From the NCBI RefSeq assembly GCF_003425985.1, contig NZ_CP022985.1, positions 223,501 to 287,500 of the forward strand: DNA of 64,000 nucleotides, read 5' to 3'. The translations under genes and the position numbers were made by a program. Position 1 is the stretch's first letter. Each line of letters begins with the position of its first letter. Source of the stretch: Mariniflexile sp. TRM1-10 (lineage in GTDB: Bacteria; Bacteroidota; Bacteroidia; Flavobacteriales; Flavobacteriaceae). Shown one piece after another: positions 18,682 through 28,442 of the stretch. The notes under the pieces are model-generated. The model had not been told where the DNA came from and ran no database searches. It saw only the letters and a list, made by a program, of their open reading frames with translations.

Positions 18682-19323
18682 TTAATAGGATTTTGTTGCA
18701 TCTACCAACTCTTTTAACACATCACACTGTAAAGACTTCCCATAAATTACCTGGTTGGGATCCATTATCCTCGTATCACTAAGATTACCAATATAAAGAG
18801 AGTCAAAACCTATATCTTGTATAAGTTGTCTCACTACAGCTTTACTTTCCTCATCTTGTGCCGCATAAGGAACTGTTAATTTATCCACATCACGAAATGC
18901 TCTATCTCGTAAATGTTCCGCATGTATGGTGTTAAATGCCTTCGCTGTCTTTGCTGTTGCAAATTTCATTGCCGTATATTCTGAAGCATTGTAGTTAGCG
19001 CTCCTAACTTTTAATGCTATTTCACCGTCTCGTTCAGGGTAAGGATTGGTGGCATCTATAATCACTTTGGTAGCATATTCGTCTGCATAAAGCTCTGCTA
19101 TTTTATCAATAGCCTTAAATGGTACTGCCAACAAATATACATCTGCATTTGCTTCAAATGTATGTTGTACGCTTAAAGCTTTAGCATTTTCACCTGCTTC
19201 AACAACTAAGTCTTTAAGTTCCTCTGGATGCCTTGAACTAAATATGACGTAATGACCAGCTCTGGCCCAATGTTTTCCTAAACTCCCTCCTATGTTTCCA
19301 CTTCCTATGATTCCTATTTTCAT
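18682..19323 (-). CDS. NADPH-dependent F420 reductase-like oxidoreductase
   Basis: The 213-residue protein begins with the dinucleotide-binding motif MKIGIIGSGNIGGSLGKHWA and has an AVPFKAID segment and VIIDATNPYP (about 90), as in the F420_oxidored / NADP-binding domain family. Flavobacteria generally lack F420, so NADPH-linked reduction of another partner is more likely; substrate unknown. It lies upstream of raiA, suggesting expression in the same stress state. The ATG is preceded by an AT-rich leader with no Shine-Dalgarno sequence. Confidence 0.85.
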   Translation of the reverse strand: MKIGIIGSGNIGGSLGKHWARAGHYVIFSSRHPEELKDLVVEAGENAKALSVQHTFEANADVYLLAVPFKAIDKIAELYADEYATKVIIDATNPYPERDGEIALKVRSANYNASEYTAMKFATAKTAKAFNTIHAEHLRDRAFRDVDKLTVPYAAQDEESKAVVRQLIQDIGFDSLYIGNLSDTRIMDPNQVIYGKSLQCDVLKELVDATKSY

Positions 19324-19823
19324 GATATTGTTATTTTAAAAATACATTTTTTGTTTATTATTTATTGTGGTTGCTCCACGTGTCTTCATTGCTACTCCAT
19401 GCGTCTTAAAAGCAAATTGTTTATAGTGTATTCTTTCACATAGCAGTTTCTAGTTTCTGTAAGTTTTCGGGTGGCTCATCTGGACGACCACCACAGTACC
19501 CTACAGCTACTGCAACAGTTATATAAAATCTTTGGAACACCAAAGCCTCTTTCTAATGACCCCAATCACATAAAACATAAAATCTCTATATAGATTATAA
19601 TCATTTTCCTTCATATTAACCAGAATTCCGTCTTAATCTTTGATTAGTACTAATATTTACAAACAAAATAAAACTACTTAACCAAATCAATAAAATTATT
19701 AACGCTAATGGTTTTTAGTTACAGACTGTTTTTTATTGAGTCAATAAATTATTCCTTTGAGATATTCTGACTTATCATTTATTAATAGCTTAGAACTATT
19801 GTTTAACTATAAATTATAAAATC
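19324..19823. other. Intergenic region between divergent genes, no gene seen
   Basis: About 500 bp separating the F420-reductase-like gene (minus) from csbD (plus). It must contain two promoters, but neither a TAnnTTTG box at proper spacing nor a sigma-54 pair was found by eye. Confidence 0.45.
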
Positions 19824-20009
19824 ATGAACAAAGATCAATTAGAAGGTAAATGGAAACAAATCAAAGGAAAATTTAAACAGAAGTACGCAAACGTTACCGA
19901 CAATGACCTTACTTACACTGAAGGGAAATTCGACGAAATGTTAGGCAAGTTACAGGAGAAAACTGGAAAGAAAAAAGAAGAAATACTTGAAGAAATTGAT
20001 AATTGGTAG
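19824..20009 (+). CDS. CsbD-family general stress protein
   Basis: A 61-residue, charged, all-helical protein starting MNKDQLEGKWKQIKGKFKQKY, with the family pattern LEGKWKQIKGxxK and a GKFDEMLGKLQEKTGKKKEE repeat-like second half. CsbD-like proteins are abundant during stress; the molecular role is not established. It is a single gene, with the 18-bp inverted repeat at 20160 downstream. Confidence 0.92.
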   Translation: MNKDQLEGKWKQIKGKFKQKYANVTDNDLTYTEGKFDEMLGKLQEKTGKKKEEILEEIDNW

Positions 20010-20159
20010 TCAGTTTCACTTATCAAATAGGCTGTTACTACAATCAAGGGCTTTTATGTAAAAAAACATCATAACCTGATAGAACAGCTTATTTTTCTCC
20101 TTTTATAAATATCTCTAGCTGGATATCCATGGAAAACAAGCCAGCACAATCACTGCATA

Positions 20160-20241
20160 TAATTTAATCACGTTCTGTTTGTCTTTAAAATTATTTGTGG
20201 AAAAATTCAGGTAATATAAAAATCAGAACGTGATTAAATTA
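20160..20241. repeat. 18-bp perfect inverted repeat between csbD and the TPP enzyme
   Basis: TAATTTAATCACGTTCTG at 20160-20177 pairs exactly with CAGAACGTGATTAAATTA at 20224-20241, leaving 46 nt between. It is in the right place for a csbD terminator or a poxB leader structure, but the loop is long for a simple terminator. Confidence 0.75.
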
Positions 20242-20287
20242 TAATGGGTATCGTAGTCAATTAGAGTAAAAAAATCAAGTTTAAGTT

Positions 20288-22027
20288 ATGCAAAAAAATG
20301 TTTCTGACCATTTAGTAGAAATACTTGTAGCGGCAGGTGTTAAAAGAATTTATGCCATAACAGGTGACAGTTTAAATCCAATAAATGATGCTGTGCGAAG
20401 AGACGGCAGACTTCAATGGATACATGTAAGACACGAAGAAGTCGGAGCCTATGCAGCTTCTATGGAGGCCGAACTGGATGGCATTGGTTGTTGTATGGGA
20501 AGTAGTGGTCCGGGACATGTGCACCTCGTCAACGGTCTATATGATGCCAATAGATCTGAAAATCCTGTTATAGCTATTGCTTCAACCATTAATACTGACA
20601 AAATGGGGCTGGACAACTTTCAAGAAACAAGACCAGAATCCCTGTTTCAAGATTGTTCTAAATATGTTTTTATGGCTAATACTCCAAAACAAGCTCTAAA
20701 CGGATTACAAACTGCTATTCAGCATGCTATTAGTAAAAAGGGCGTAGCTGTTTTAGGTCTCCCTGGCGATGTGGCGGAGGCTGAAACGGAAGCTGTTCAC
20801 TCTTCCAATAAAAATTTCTATACGGAACCACGAATCATTCCAAATACTGAAGATCTGCATGAACTTGCTGGGATAATTAACACCAATGAAAAAGTGATGC
20901 TATTTTGTGGGCATGGTTGTCGAGATGCCATTGATGAAGTGATGCAACTAGCCCAAAAACTAAATGCCCCATTGGGTTATAGTTTTCGCGGAAAAATATT
21001 TTTTGATTATGAAGAAAATCCCTATGCTGTTGGATTGAATGGGCTTTTAGGCAATAAATCTGGTTTTGAAGCCATGCATCAGACAGATGTCCTTTTGATG
21101 TTGGGTACCGATTTTCCTTATAGTGAGTTCCTTCCTGAAAAATGTAAAATTATTCAAATAGATATTAAACCTAGAAAATTAGGCCGAAGAGCAAAAGTTG
21201 ACTACGGATACTGTGGTAATATAAAATCAACCCTGGAAGAACTTATGCCTTTGGTTAAAGTAAAAACGTCCACTGATTTCCTTGACAAAATGCGTGATTT
21301 GCATCAGGATATTGAAGAAACGTACCATTCATATGTAAAAGGTAAAGGATCTGAAAAAAATATTCATCCGGAGTACGTAGCTTATATGGTGAATAAATTA
21401 GCAGATGACGATGCCATCTTCACAGTCGATACAGGAATGAGTGCCGTATGGGCTGCACGCTATCTAAAAGCAGGTAAAAATCGCTACTTAACAGGATCAT
21501 TCAATCATGGCTCTATGGCCAATGCCATGCCTATGGCTATAGGTGCTGGATTATCACATCCCGATCGGCAAGTGATTGCCCTTTGTGGCGACGGTGGTAT
21601 TTCAATGCTTTTGGGTGATTTAATGACCATTAGTCAATATCAAATTCCTGTAAAAATCATCATTTTTAATAATCGTTCCCTAGGAATGGTAAAACTTGAA
21701 ATGCGTGTTGAAGGCTATATGGAATGGCAGACCGATATGGTTAATCCTGATTTTGTAAAATTGGCAGACGCTATGAACATTGCTGCATGGGAAGCTAAGG
21801 AATGTGAAGATGTGGAATTAGCACTTTCAAACGGATTCAAACATGAGGGACCTGCAATAATCAACATTTTTACAGATCCCAATGCTCTGGCAATGCCACC
21901 TTCCCTAAACTTTGAACAAGTGAAAGGCTTTTCAAAATCCATGGCAAAATCGGTGGCAAATGGAAAATTTGCAGAAGTAATAGATACAGCAAAGAGCGAT
22001 TTAAAATATTTACGGGAATTAATATAA
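20288..22027 (+). CDS. poxB: Thiamine-pyrophosphate enzyme, pyruvate:quinone oxidoreductase (PoxB-like)
   Basis: A 579-residue protein with the three TPP-enzyme domains. The N-terminal pyrimidine-binding domain has the catalytic Glu in HVRHEEVGAYAASMEAEL. The central domain spans about 185-340. The C-terminal pyrophosphate-binding domain has GDGGISMLLGDLMTISQY ... IIFNN (about 434-463). Closest functional fit is pyruvate dehydrogenase (quinone), which makes acetate and CO2 and passes electrons to quinone. An acetolactate-synthase-like role is less likely because the protein lacks the usual neighbours. The C-terminal amphipathic segment could bind membrane. Single gene. Confidence 0.88.
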   Translation: MQKNVSDHLVEILVAAGVKRIYAITGDSLNPINDAVRRDGRLQWIHVRHEEVGAYAASMEAELDGIGCCMGSSGPGHVHLVNGLYDANRSENPVIAIASTINTDKMGLDNFQETRPESLFQDCSKYVFMANTPKQALNGLQTAIQHAISKKGVAVLGLPGDVAEAETEAVHSSNKNFYTEPRIIPNTEDLHELAGIINTNEKVMLFCGHGCRDAIDEVMQLAQKLNAPLGYSFRGKIFFDYEENPYAVGLNGLLGNKSGFEAMHQTDVLLMLGTDFPYSEFLPEKCKIIQIDIKPRKLGRRAKVDYGYCGNIKSTLEELMPLVKVKTSTDFLDKMRDLHQDIEETYHSYVKGKGSEKNIHPEYVAYMVNKLADDDAIFTVDTGMSAVWAARYLKAGKNRYLTGSFNHGSMANAMPMAIGAGLSHPDRQVIALCGDGGISMLLGDLMTISQYQIPVKIIIFNNRSLGMVKLEMRVEGYMEWQTDMVNPDFVKLADAMNIAAWEAKECEDVELALSNGFKHEGPAIINIFTDPNALAMPPSLNFEQVKGFSKSMAKSVANGKFAEVIDTAKSDLKYLRELI

Positions 22028-22040
22028 AAAACGATTAAAA

Positions 22041-22082
22041 AGATTCAAGACCGCTTTACTAAAAGAATATAGAATAAAGAAT
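22041..22082 (+). repeat. Short dispersed repeat, copy 2
   Basis: GATTCAAGACCGCTTTACTAAAAGAATATAGAATAAAGAA-type sequence closely resembling 18199-18240, again just past a stop codon. Confidence 0.55.
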
Positions 22083-22302
22083 ATAGACTACATGTCATTA
22101 ATATTTTAATATTGCTCTTAGCCATGCTCTACTCAACTAATTAGAATGTTCGTTGTCAAAGCTTTGCTATTCTACTTTAATACTAGAAACAATAATTTTA
22201 AATTAAAGAATGCATTAAATAAAGATTCTTTTAAAAAATCTCCATAACAAATACAAGTACCTTAATAAATGTCTATTTTTGACATATTTGAATTTTACAA
22301 AG

Positions 22303-23232
22303 ATGGAGGAGATAAGTATAAAAGATTTTTATAGAGAAGTATGCGGTGATAGTGGTTGCCAACTTGATTACTTTTTGGATAATAAAAGCAATAACGATTT
22401 GGGACACTTTAATGTTTTCGACACTGCAAAGTTCTACCATTGTGACAGCAAAAAACCAAAGATGTCCTATAATCGAAGATTGTATTACAAAATCAGTTTG
22501 ATAAAAGGAAGTAATCTTGTAGAATATGCAGATAAAACCGTACTTATAGATAAACAAGGCATATTGTTTGCCACACCTAAAATCCCTTATCGATACATTC
22601 CTCAAAGTCAAGACCAGTCTGGTTCTTTTTGTGTTTTTACTAAAGAATTTTTATCCAAATCCAAAACAGGATTGATCATTGATGAGTTACCTATTTATCA
22701 ACCCAATAGTGATTTTGTATATCAGCTAAACGATGAGCAATATCAGGAAATGGAAGAAGTATTCAAGAAAATGAATACCGAATTATCTTCAGACTATGCC
22801 TTTAAATATGATTTACTCCGTAATTATGTTTTAGAACTCATTCATAAGGGGCAAAAATTAAAATCAATGGAAAGTGTTCCTAATACAGCTAATGCCGCTA
22901 GCAGGATTACATCATTGTTTATAGAATTATTGGAAAGACAGTTTCCTATTGAAAGCGACGCACAAGTGATACAACTCAAATCGCCGCTTGATTTTGCCAC
23001 TTCACTCGGCATCCATGTAAACCATCTTAATAAAGTGCTGAAAGAAACTACTAGTAGAAGTACCATCGAAATCATCAATGGTAGAATAGCCGAAGAAGCC
23101 AAGATATTGCTGAAGCAAACCAAATGGAATGTTTCGGAAATTGCATTTGTACTTGGGTTTGATGAAGTAGCTCATTTTTCTAACTTTTTCAAAAGACACA
23201 CCAAACTTTCTCCATTGAAATATAGAAATTGA
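22303..23232 (+). CDS. AraC-family transcriptional regulator
   Basis: From ATG 22303 (MEEISIKDFYREV) the protein is 309 residues; an in-frame start eight codons earlier is possible. The N-terminal 190 residues form a sensor-like domain without a clear ligand signature. The C-terminal 100 residues hold two helix-turn-helix motifs, LDFATSLGIHVNHLNKVLKE and KWNVSEIAFVLGFDEVAHFS, ending in FKRHTKLSPLKYRN, typical of AraC. It lies 88 bp upstream of an SDR gene on the same strand and may regulate it. Confidence 0.92.
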   Translation: MEEISIKDFYREVCGDSGCQLDYFLDNKSNNDLGHFNVFDTAKFYHCDSKKPKMSYNRRLYYKISLIKGSNLVEYADKTVLIDKQGILFATPKIPYRYIPQSQDQSGSFCVFTKEFLSKSKTGLIIDELPIYQPNSDFVYQLNDEQYQEMEEVFKKMNTELSSDYAFKYDLLRNYVLELIHKGQKLKSMESVPNTANAASRITSLFIELLERQFPIESDAQVIQLKSPLDFATSLGIHVNHLNKVLKETTSRSTIEIINGRIAEEAKILLKQTKWNVSEIAFVLGFDEVAHFSNFFKRHTKLSPLKYRN

Positions 23233-23320
23233 TTGAAATTTGCAAATATTGGATTGCTTTTTACAAGCAAGTTATTTACTATTAAGCTGACCTTTGTATT
23301 CAAATTAAATAGTAAAAAAT

Positions 23321-24088
23321 ATGAAAAGTAATTCAAACAAAGTAGCTCTAGTAACTGGCGGTAGCCGTGGACTAGGTAAAGACATGGCCTTACAATTGGC
23401 TAAAAAAGATTTTAATGTAATTATCACTTACCATAGTAATGAACGAGAAGCTAATAAAGTTGTAGCGGAAATAATTGCCTCTGGCAAAAAAGCAATTGCG
23501 CTGCAATTAGATGTCTCAAAGAGCAATGGTTATGACGCTTTTGTAAGTCAGGTAAGAGAAAAATTGGCAAATGACTTCGGTACAGATCACATTCACTCCT
23601 TAGTAAATAATGCTGGTACAGGTGTTTATGCTTCTTTTGACAGCACTACTGAAGAACAATTTGATGATATGGTGAACATCCATCTAAAAGCGGCTTTTTT
23701 CCTAACACAAAAAATGCTTCCTGTATTGGCTGATGGCGGCAGTATTGTAAATATTTCATCAGGCTTAGCAAGATTTAGTTTTGAAAACTATTCGGCATAT
23801 GCCATAATGAAAGCTGCCATTGAAAGTTTGAGCAGATACCAAGCCCTCGAATTAGGTAGCAGAAAAATTAGGGTAAATACCGTAGCACCAGGTGGCATAG
23901 AGACTGATTTTGGTGGCGGTGCAATAAGAGATAACAAAGAGTTAAATGATATGATTGCAAATAGTACCGCACTTGGTAGAGTCGGATTGCCCGATGATAT
24001 TGGTGGTGTTGTTGCCTTTCTGTGCAGTGATGATGCTAAATGGGTAAATGCCCAAAGAATAGAGGTTGCAGGAGGTGTTTATATTTAA
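23321..24088 (+). CDS. SDR-family NAD(P)-dependent oxidoreductase
   Basis: A 255-residue classical short-chain dehydrogenase/reductase. It has the cofactor motif TGGSRGLG (residues 12-19), NNAGTG (about 103), catalytic Ser in IVNISSG and YSAYAIMK as the YxxxK pair (about 159-163), then VAPGGIETDF. Substrate unknown; the fold fits a 3-oxoacyl-ACP-reductase-like or sugar/alcohol dehydrogenase. It follows the AraC gene and ends just before a strong hairpin terminator. Confidence 0.92.
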   Translation: MKSNSNKVALVTGGSRGLGKDMALQLAKKDFNVIITYHSNEREANKVVAEIIASGKKAIALQLDVSKSNGYDAFVSQVREKLANDFGTDHIHSLVNNAGTGVYASFDSTTEEQFDDMVNIHLKAAFFLTQKMLPVLADGGSIVNISSGLARFSFENYSAYAIMKAAIESLSRYQALELGSRKIRVNTVAPGGIETDFGGGAIRDNKELNDMIANSTALGRVGLPDDIGGVVAFLCSDDAKWVNAQRIEVAGGVYI

Positions 24089-24105
24089 TATCTTATTAAT
24101 TAAAT

Positions 24106-24146
24106 CATCTTGACTTTTTTTTTAGGAAATAGAAAAAGTCAAGATG
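24106..24146 (+). terminator. Terminator hairpin with CATCTTGAC arms
   Basis: CATCTTGACTTTTT pairs with AAAAAGTCAAGATG across a short loop, 18 bp past the SDR stop. The arm sequence CATCTTGACTTTTT is also the arm of the 16587-16801 element, so this may be a deletion derivative of that repeat. Confidence 0.75.
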
Positions 24147-24276
24147 AGTTCAAAAAAATGGTTTCAAGAAGTTATTTTTAAGTGCTGTTTATTTTCTATC
24201 CAAAAGTTGCTCAAGGTCTGAACTTACCATACTGTATTCGCTTAGGGACATTGCAAAGCAAAACCTGTAATTTATC

Positions 24277-25560
24277 CTATTTTTTGTGTAACCTATATAC
24301 AAATAAATACCACCCTATACTTATAAAGACAGCCCACCCAAAGGTAATAATAACCAGAGCTTTGATTGATATATGATACTGACCTATTAATTTATAATAC
24401 ATAAAACATAGTGCACCACCTATCAAAAACCAATTAACGTACTTCCATTTTCCCATTTGTTGTAACTGATGTTGTTTCTTTTTCTTTACTTTTCGCTTTA
24501 GACTGATCCAGATACCTGTTAAAATGAGTCCCGAAATACAGAGACCTGCAAAAAACCAGATGATCTTGGTCGCAAGTCCGCCCCAAGTACCAAAATGTAG
24601 CGGATCAATAATATCGTTAAACCAGGTTTTTGTATTCAGGGCATCGGCCCTCTGTATACCAACAACTTCATAGGTTTCAGGATGTATATAAATTCTATTT
24701 GCCCTGTTCCTTACCAACTGGACATGGCTTTTTCCCGTAAGGTATAGTGTACCATGAGCTTCCCTTGGTGGATAAATATCCTTAACATCCAATCCTGGAA
24801 TGGCCTCTTCAGCTATTGCTACAGCCTTGTCATAATCAATAATATAAGAGCTTATTTTAATGGCTTCGGTACCAACTGCTAAGTCTTCTGTTTTTAGGAT
24901 GGATGGATTGGCTATTTTACCAACATTTCCAATATTGGTTCTTTCAACAAAATACCAGATTCCTGTAATAGAAAATAAAATACAAAATGGCACTGACCAT
25001 ACCCCTATAAGGCGGTGAAGGCTTCGGAAAAAAAATGCACGGCCTTTTCCCCGCTTCAGTTCAAAGAGCTTTTTGTACCAATCTTTGTAAAAAAACAAAG
25101 CCGTTCCCATAGAGACAAACAACATAAAGGCAAAAAGAAGCACAATAAAATAGCCTATCTGGTACTGAGGAGTAAAGAGATAATAATGCAGATCCCTAAA
25201 AAAGCGCTGGATCGTGAATTTGGTGGCGCCTTGAACCTCTCCTGTATATGGATTGGCAAACACGTACCACCGCTGTCCAGCATTGGTTACATAGATAATA
25301 TCGCATAAATATGACGCTTCCGAAGCCAGCCACAATACCATTTCTCCCTCTGGAAACCGTTTCTTTACATTCTCAACTATGACGTTTTTAGGAGCGTATG
25401 TGTCTTGGGTTTTTGCCCGAATTTCAGGAATAAAAACCCAATCCATCTCATGGCTGAGCGTGGCCAGTGTACCAGAAAAGCATACTACAAAAAATAGTAT
25501 GCTTAACTTAACACCTATCCAGCTATGGATACGGAAAAAAAACTTTTTATTAAGCTTCAT
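24277..25560 (-). CDS. PepSY-associated membrane protein, probable siderophore/iron-reduction partner
   Basis: A 427-residue inner-membrane protein with about five hydrophobic segments (15-36, 140-165, 190-215, 330-352, 375-415). The N-terminal membrane start FRIHSWIGVKLSILFFVVCFSG is characteristic of PepSY_TM proteins, and the conserved His in RIHSWIG and SLHRLIG could bind haem or metal. In Bacteroidota these genes accompany TonB siderophore receptors and are thought to help reduce or import iron. The start lies 12 bp after the receptor stop, so they form one operon. Confidence 0.9.
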   Translation of the reverse strand: MKLNKKFFFRIHSWIGVKLSILFFVVCFSGTLATLSHEMDWVFIPEIRAKTQDTYAPKNVIVENVKKRFPEGEMVLWLASEASYLCDIIYVTNAGQRWYVFANPYTGEVQGATKFTIQRFFRDLHYYLFTPQYQIGYFIVLLFAFMLFVSMGTALFFYKDWYKKLFELKRGKGRAFFFRSLHRLIGVWSVPFCILFSITGIWYFVERTNIGNVGKIANPSILKTEDLAVGTEAIKISSYIIDYDKAVAIAEEAIPGLDVKDIYPPREAHGTLYLTGKSHVQLVRNRANRIYIHPETYEVVGIQRADALNTKTWFNDIIDPLHFGTWGGLATKIIWFFAGLCISGLILTGIWISLKRKVKKKKQHQLQQMGKWKYVNWFLIGGALCFMYYKLIGQYHISIKALVIITFGWAVFISIGWYLFVYRLHKK

Positions 25561-25572
25561 TCCTAATGGTTT

Positions 25573-28023
25573 TTAGAATGAATATCCAACAGTTAACAGG
25601 TAATTTCTTGGAGTGCCCGGAAACAACCTAATATAATCGTACCCGCCAACCCAATGAGTCTTGTTAATAACGTTATTTATGTTCAATTGGATAGAGAACT
25701 TATTTATTTGGTAATATAATGCTGCATTTACAAGGGAATAACCTGGAATGGTCTGATTACTGTTTATTTGCAGCACTCTTTCGGTTACAAAATTAGTTCC
25801 TGCACCAATCCCAAAATCTTTAAAGATACCGTTTCTAATATTATAGCGGGTCCATAAATTACCTTGATGATTTGGAGTATTGGGTTTTTGTACTCCCGTA
25901 GGGTTGCCATCGGCATCTTTGGTAATACCCGATTCGTTAAATGCATAGGAAGCTGTAATGCTCCAGTTGGAATAGATGCGTCCGTTCACATCAATTTCAA
26001 CCCCTTTCGATTCTTCCTCCCCTATTTGTTCAAGCTCATCTGTTCCGGCTACATTATACAAGGTATTTTTTTGAACGATTTTATACAGTGCAAAGGTAGC
26101 GTCCAGTTTTCCGTTAAACCAGGTGGATTTACCACCAAATTCAATCATATTGCTCGTAAGCGGATCGAATGGTCCCCCAAGGTTTGGATCCATATTGGTA
26201 GCACTTTGGGGATTGTATCCTTCTACATACGTACCATAAAGGTTAATATAGTCTGTAATTGAATAGGTAAGCCCAATTCTTGGCAATAATGCATTTTGGT
26301 TTACACTTTCTTCCTCATTGGTAGTATAGTTGAGTTTATCGGTATAGCTATCATACCTAAGGCCAATAAGCATTTTTAATTTACCCCAGGTAACATGATC
26401 TTGTATATACACTCCATTAGAATTGTAAAAGTTTGGTCCAAATTCGCGAGCATTATAAAAATACTTGCTCATATCCTTTAATTGCTGGGATGCAATTCCA
26501 TTGGTTAAATCGTAATGGGGAACATTGGGTACGGGATTTCCGTTTCCATCAAGTAGATAGGCAGCACTGTTATCAGGATTGTATGTATTGATGGATCCAT
26601 TATTGGCTGCATTTCTGTAACCTCTAGCCTGTAACTGCGATGAACCGGCAGGCAACTCTTCCTGTGCATAATCGTATCCAAGAATCACATTATGGGACAC
26701 TTTTCCCGTTTGTACTTTGTAATTTAAGAAAGTAGACAGGTTATCTATAAACCTTTTGCGTTTACGTTGGAATACCTGCATGGCAATAAGATCCACAATA
26801 TCTTCACCATTGCCGTCTACAGCATAAGCATTGGCTCCCCTATGTTCCAAAAGGTCTTCACTGTAACCTGTACGGATATATGAGGTCGAAAAGGAAAAAT
26901 TATCCGTAAACTGATGGTTCAATGCCAAAGTAATAATATAGGTCTCTTCATTCAGATAATCGTTTGCCGAACTAAGTGACAATGACACCGGCGTTGAATA
27001 CAGGTCGTCTTTAAAGGTAGATTGCCCTCTGTCCAATCGGCTTTTGGAGCTGTTGTATATCAGGTCGAAATTCACCCGAGTCTTATCGGTTGGTAGAAAT
27101 GAAACAGATGGTGCAATCACTATATTTTTATCAAACTGCAATTGCCTAAAAGAGTTGGCATCTTCATAACCAATATTCAAACGGTATAATAGTGATTTGT
27201 CTTGGCTAAGTGGTCCGGTAAAATCGGCCAAAGCCCTCAACGTATTATAACTTCCTGTAGAAAAACTCAAAGAATTCCTTTCCTCGTCCAGGGGTTTCTT
27301 GGTCACCCTGTTAAGCACTCCACCAGGAGATGCATTTCCAAACAAGGCAGATGCCGGACCTTTAAGGACTTCTACACGTTCAAGATAATTGGCTAGGGGC
27401 TGTTTCCAAAAACCGGTGGAGGTACGCAAGCCGTTTAATAATTGGGTATTACTTTGGCCATTGACCCTGAACCCTCTTATCATAATATCGTCATAAAAGG
27501 TATTCTGGTTTACTCCGCTGAAGTTTTTCACCACTTCACCTACTCGCATCACTCCTTGGTCTGCAATAAGTTCCTTTGTGGCATAAGAGACTGCTTGTGG
27601 CAGATCCATAAGGGCTATTTCTGTTTTTGCCCCTACAAATGATCTGGTATTTTTATAATTCTTTTCTTTACGACCAACAACTTCGACCGTTTGTAATGCT
27701 GTAATGTTCTCTTTTAAAATAAAATTAAGATGTAGTTCCTGACCTTCTTGCAAACTGACTTTTTCCTTTTGGGAATCATGGCCTATTTCAGAAACCGTAA
27801 TGGTATAAGTACCCGAAGGAATCCCCGCTAAAATATAACGGCCTAATTCGTCTGCCGAAGTACCTTTCTTAAGTTCATCAATATAGATTGCAGAATAAGA
27901 TAATGGATTACCATTCGCATTACTAACAGTTCCAGAAATGCTACCCTTTTGCTCCTGAGCAAAACCATAACATACAGATAATAGCATGCAAAGACCCATG
28001 CTTAATTTGTGTAAAGACTTCAT
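25573..28023 (-). CDS. TonB-dependent siderophore receptor
   Basis: An 816-residue outer-membrane protein. A signal peptide (residues 1-22, ending GFAQ) is followed by a carboxypeptidase-regulatory-like beta domain (27-112), a plug domain (about 125-230, with VLKGPASALFGNASPGG) and a 22-strand-type barrel ending in ...YLLTVGYSF, with terminal Phe. The plug pattern and the tandem PepSY gene point to ferric-siderophore import; the specific ligand cannot be read from sequence. A canonical promoter overlapped by a Fur-like palindrome precedes it, so expression is probably iron-repressed. Confidence 0.93.
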   Translation of the reverse strand: MKSLHKLSMGLCMLLSVCYGFAQEQKGSISGTVSNANGNPLSYSAIYIDELKKGTSADELGRYILAGIPSGTYTITVSEIGHDSQKEKVSLQEGQELHLNFILKENITALQTVEVVGRKEKNYKNTRSFVGAKTEIALMDLPQAVSYATKELIADQGVMRVGEVVKNFSGVNQNTFYDDIMIRGFRVNGQSNTQLLNGLRTSTGFWKQPLANYLERVEVLKGPASALFGNASPGGVLNRVTKKPLDEERNSLSFSTGSYNTLRALADFTGPLSQDKSLLYRLNIGYEDANSFRQLQFDKNIVIAPSVSFLPTDKTRVNFDLIYNSSKSRLDRGQSTFKDDLYSTPVSLSLSSANDYLNEETYIITLALNHQFTDNFSFSTSYIRTGYSEDLLEHRGANAYAVDGNGEDIVDLIAMQVFQRKRKRFIDNLSTFLNYKVQTGKVSHNVILGYDYAQEELPAGSSQLQARGYRNAANNGSINTYNPDNSAAYLLDGNGNPVPNVPHYDLTNGIASQQLKDMSKYFYNAREFGPNFYNSNGVYIQDHVTWGKLKMLIGLRYDSYTDKLNYTTNEEESVNQNALLPRIGLTYSITDYINLYGTYVEGYNPQSATNMDPNLGGPFDPLTSNMIEFGGKSTWFNGKLDATFALYKIVQKNTLYNVAGTDELEQIGEEESKGVEIDVNGRIYSNWSITASYAFNESGITKDADGNPTGVQKPNTPNHQGNLWTRYNIRNGIFKDFGIGAGTNFVTERVLQINSNQTIPGYSLVNAALYYQINKFSIQLNINNVINKTHWVGGYDYIRLFPGTPRNYLLTVGYSF

Positions 28024-28061
28024 TTTTATTAAGTTTATTTAGATTTAATTAAAATAAGGTG

Positions 28062-28092
28062 CAAATGTATTTTTTATTATTCAAAAACCAAA
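28062..28092 (-). promoter_or_regulatory. Bacteroidota-type promoter of the siderophore receptor operon
   Basis: On the minus strand TTTG (28092-28089), exactly 19 nt, then TACATTTG (28069-28062). This is an exact match to the phylum's TTTG-N19-TAnnTTTG promoter. The predicted transcript start is about 30 nt before the ATG at 28023. Confidence 0.75.
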
Positions 28093-28121
28093 TATTATTT
28101 AGAAATATTCTAAATAATATT
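28091..28121. promoter_or_regulatory. Fur-like operator palindrome
   Basis: Perfect 14-bp arms AATATTATTTAGAA and TTCTAAATAATATT separated by ATA. The TTTAGAA/TTCTAAA core resembles Fur boxes. It covers the first bases of the -33 TTTG element of the receptor promoter, where a repressor would block RNA polymerase. Confidence 0.65.
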
Positions 28122-28141
28122 TAATAAGTTCAGAAAATGCC

Positions 28142-28442
28142 AGTAGTAGTGCTATGTTGGCATCAACAATCTTCTAAAACTAAGCGAATGCTTTAATAAG
28201 GGTTGGACGGAATATTAAAATGCAATTGGTTCGATTTTTCCTGAAAATCTCACTTTTGATAACTTCTCATTTTGAACCACTTTAACAAATGAAACAATAA
28301 TACCTACACCACTTACTACATTCTACGATGCAGTAGTAGAAACTTTATTGAAGGATAAAGAGTTGCATGAGTTACTAACAAGAATCGTTGCCTATTAGAA
28401 CTTGGGACATTGTTTTAAACAGTTTTTAACTACATTTGAAAA
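28142..28442. other. Intergenic, no gene seen
   Basis: About 300 bp with a few short open frames but nothing recognisable. Confidence 0.4.
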
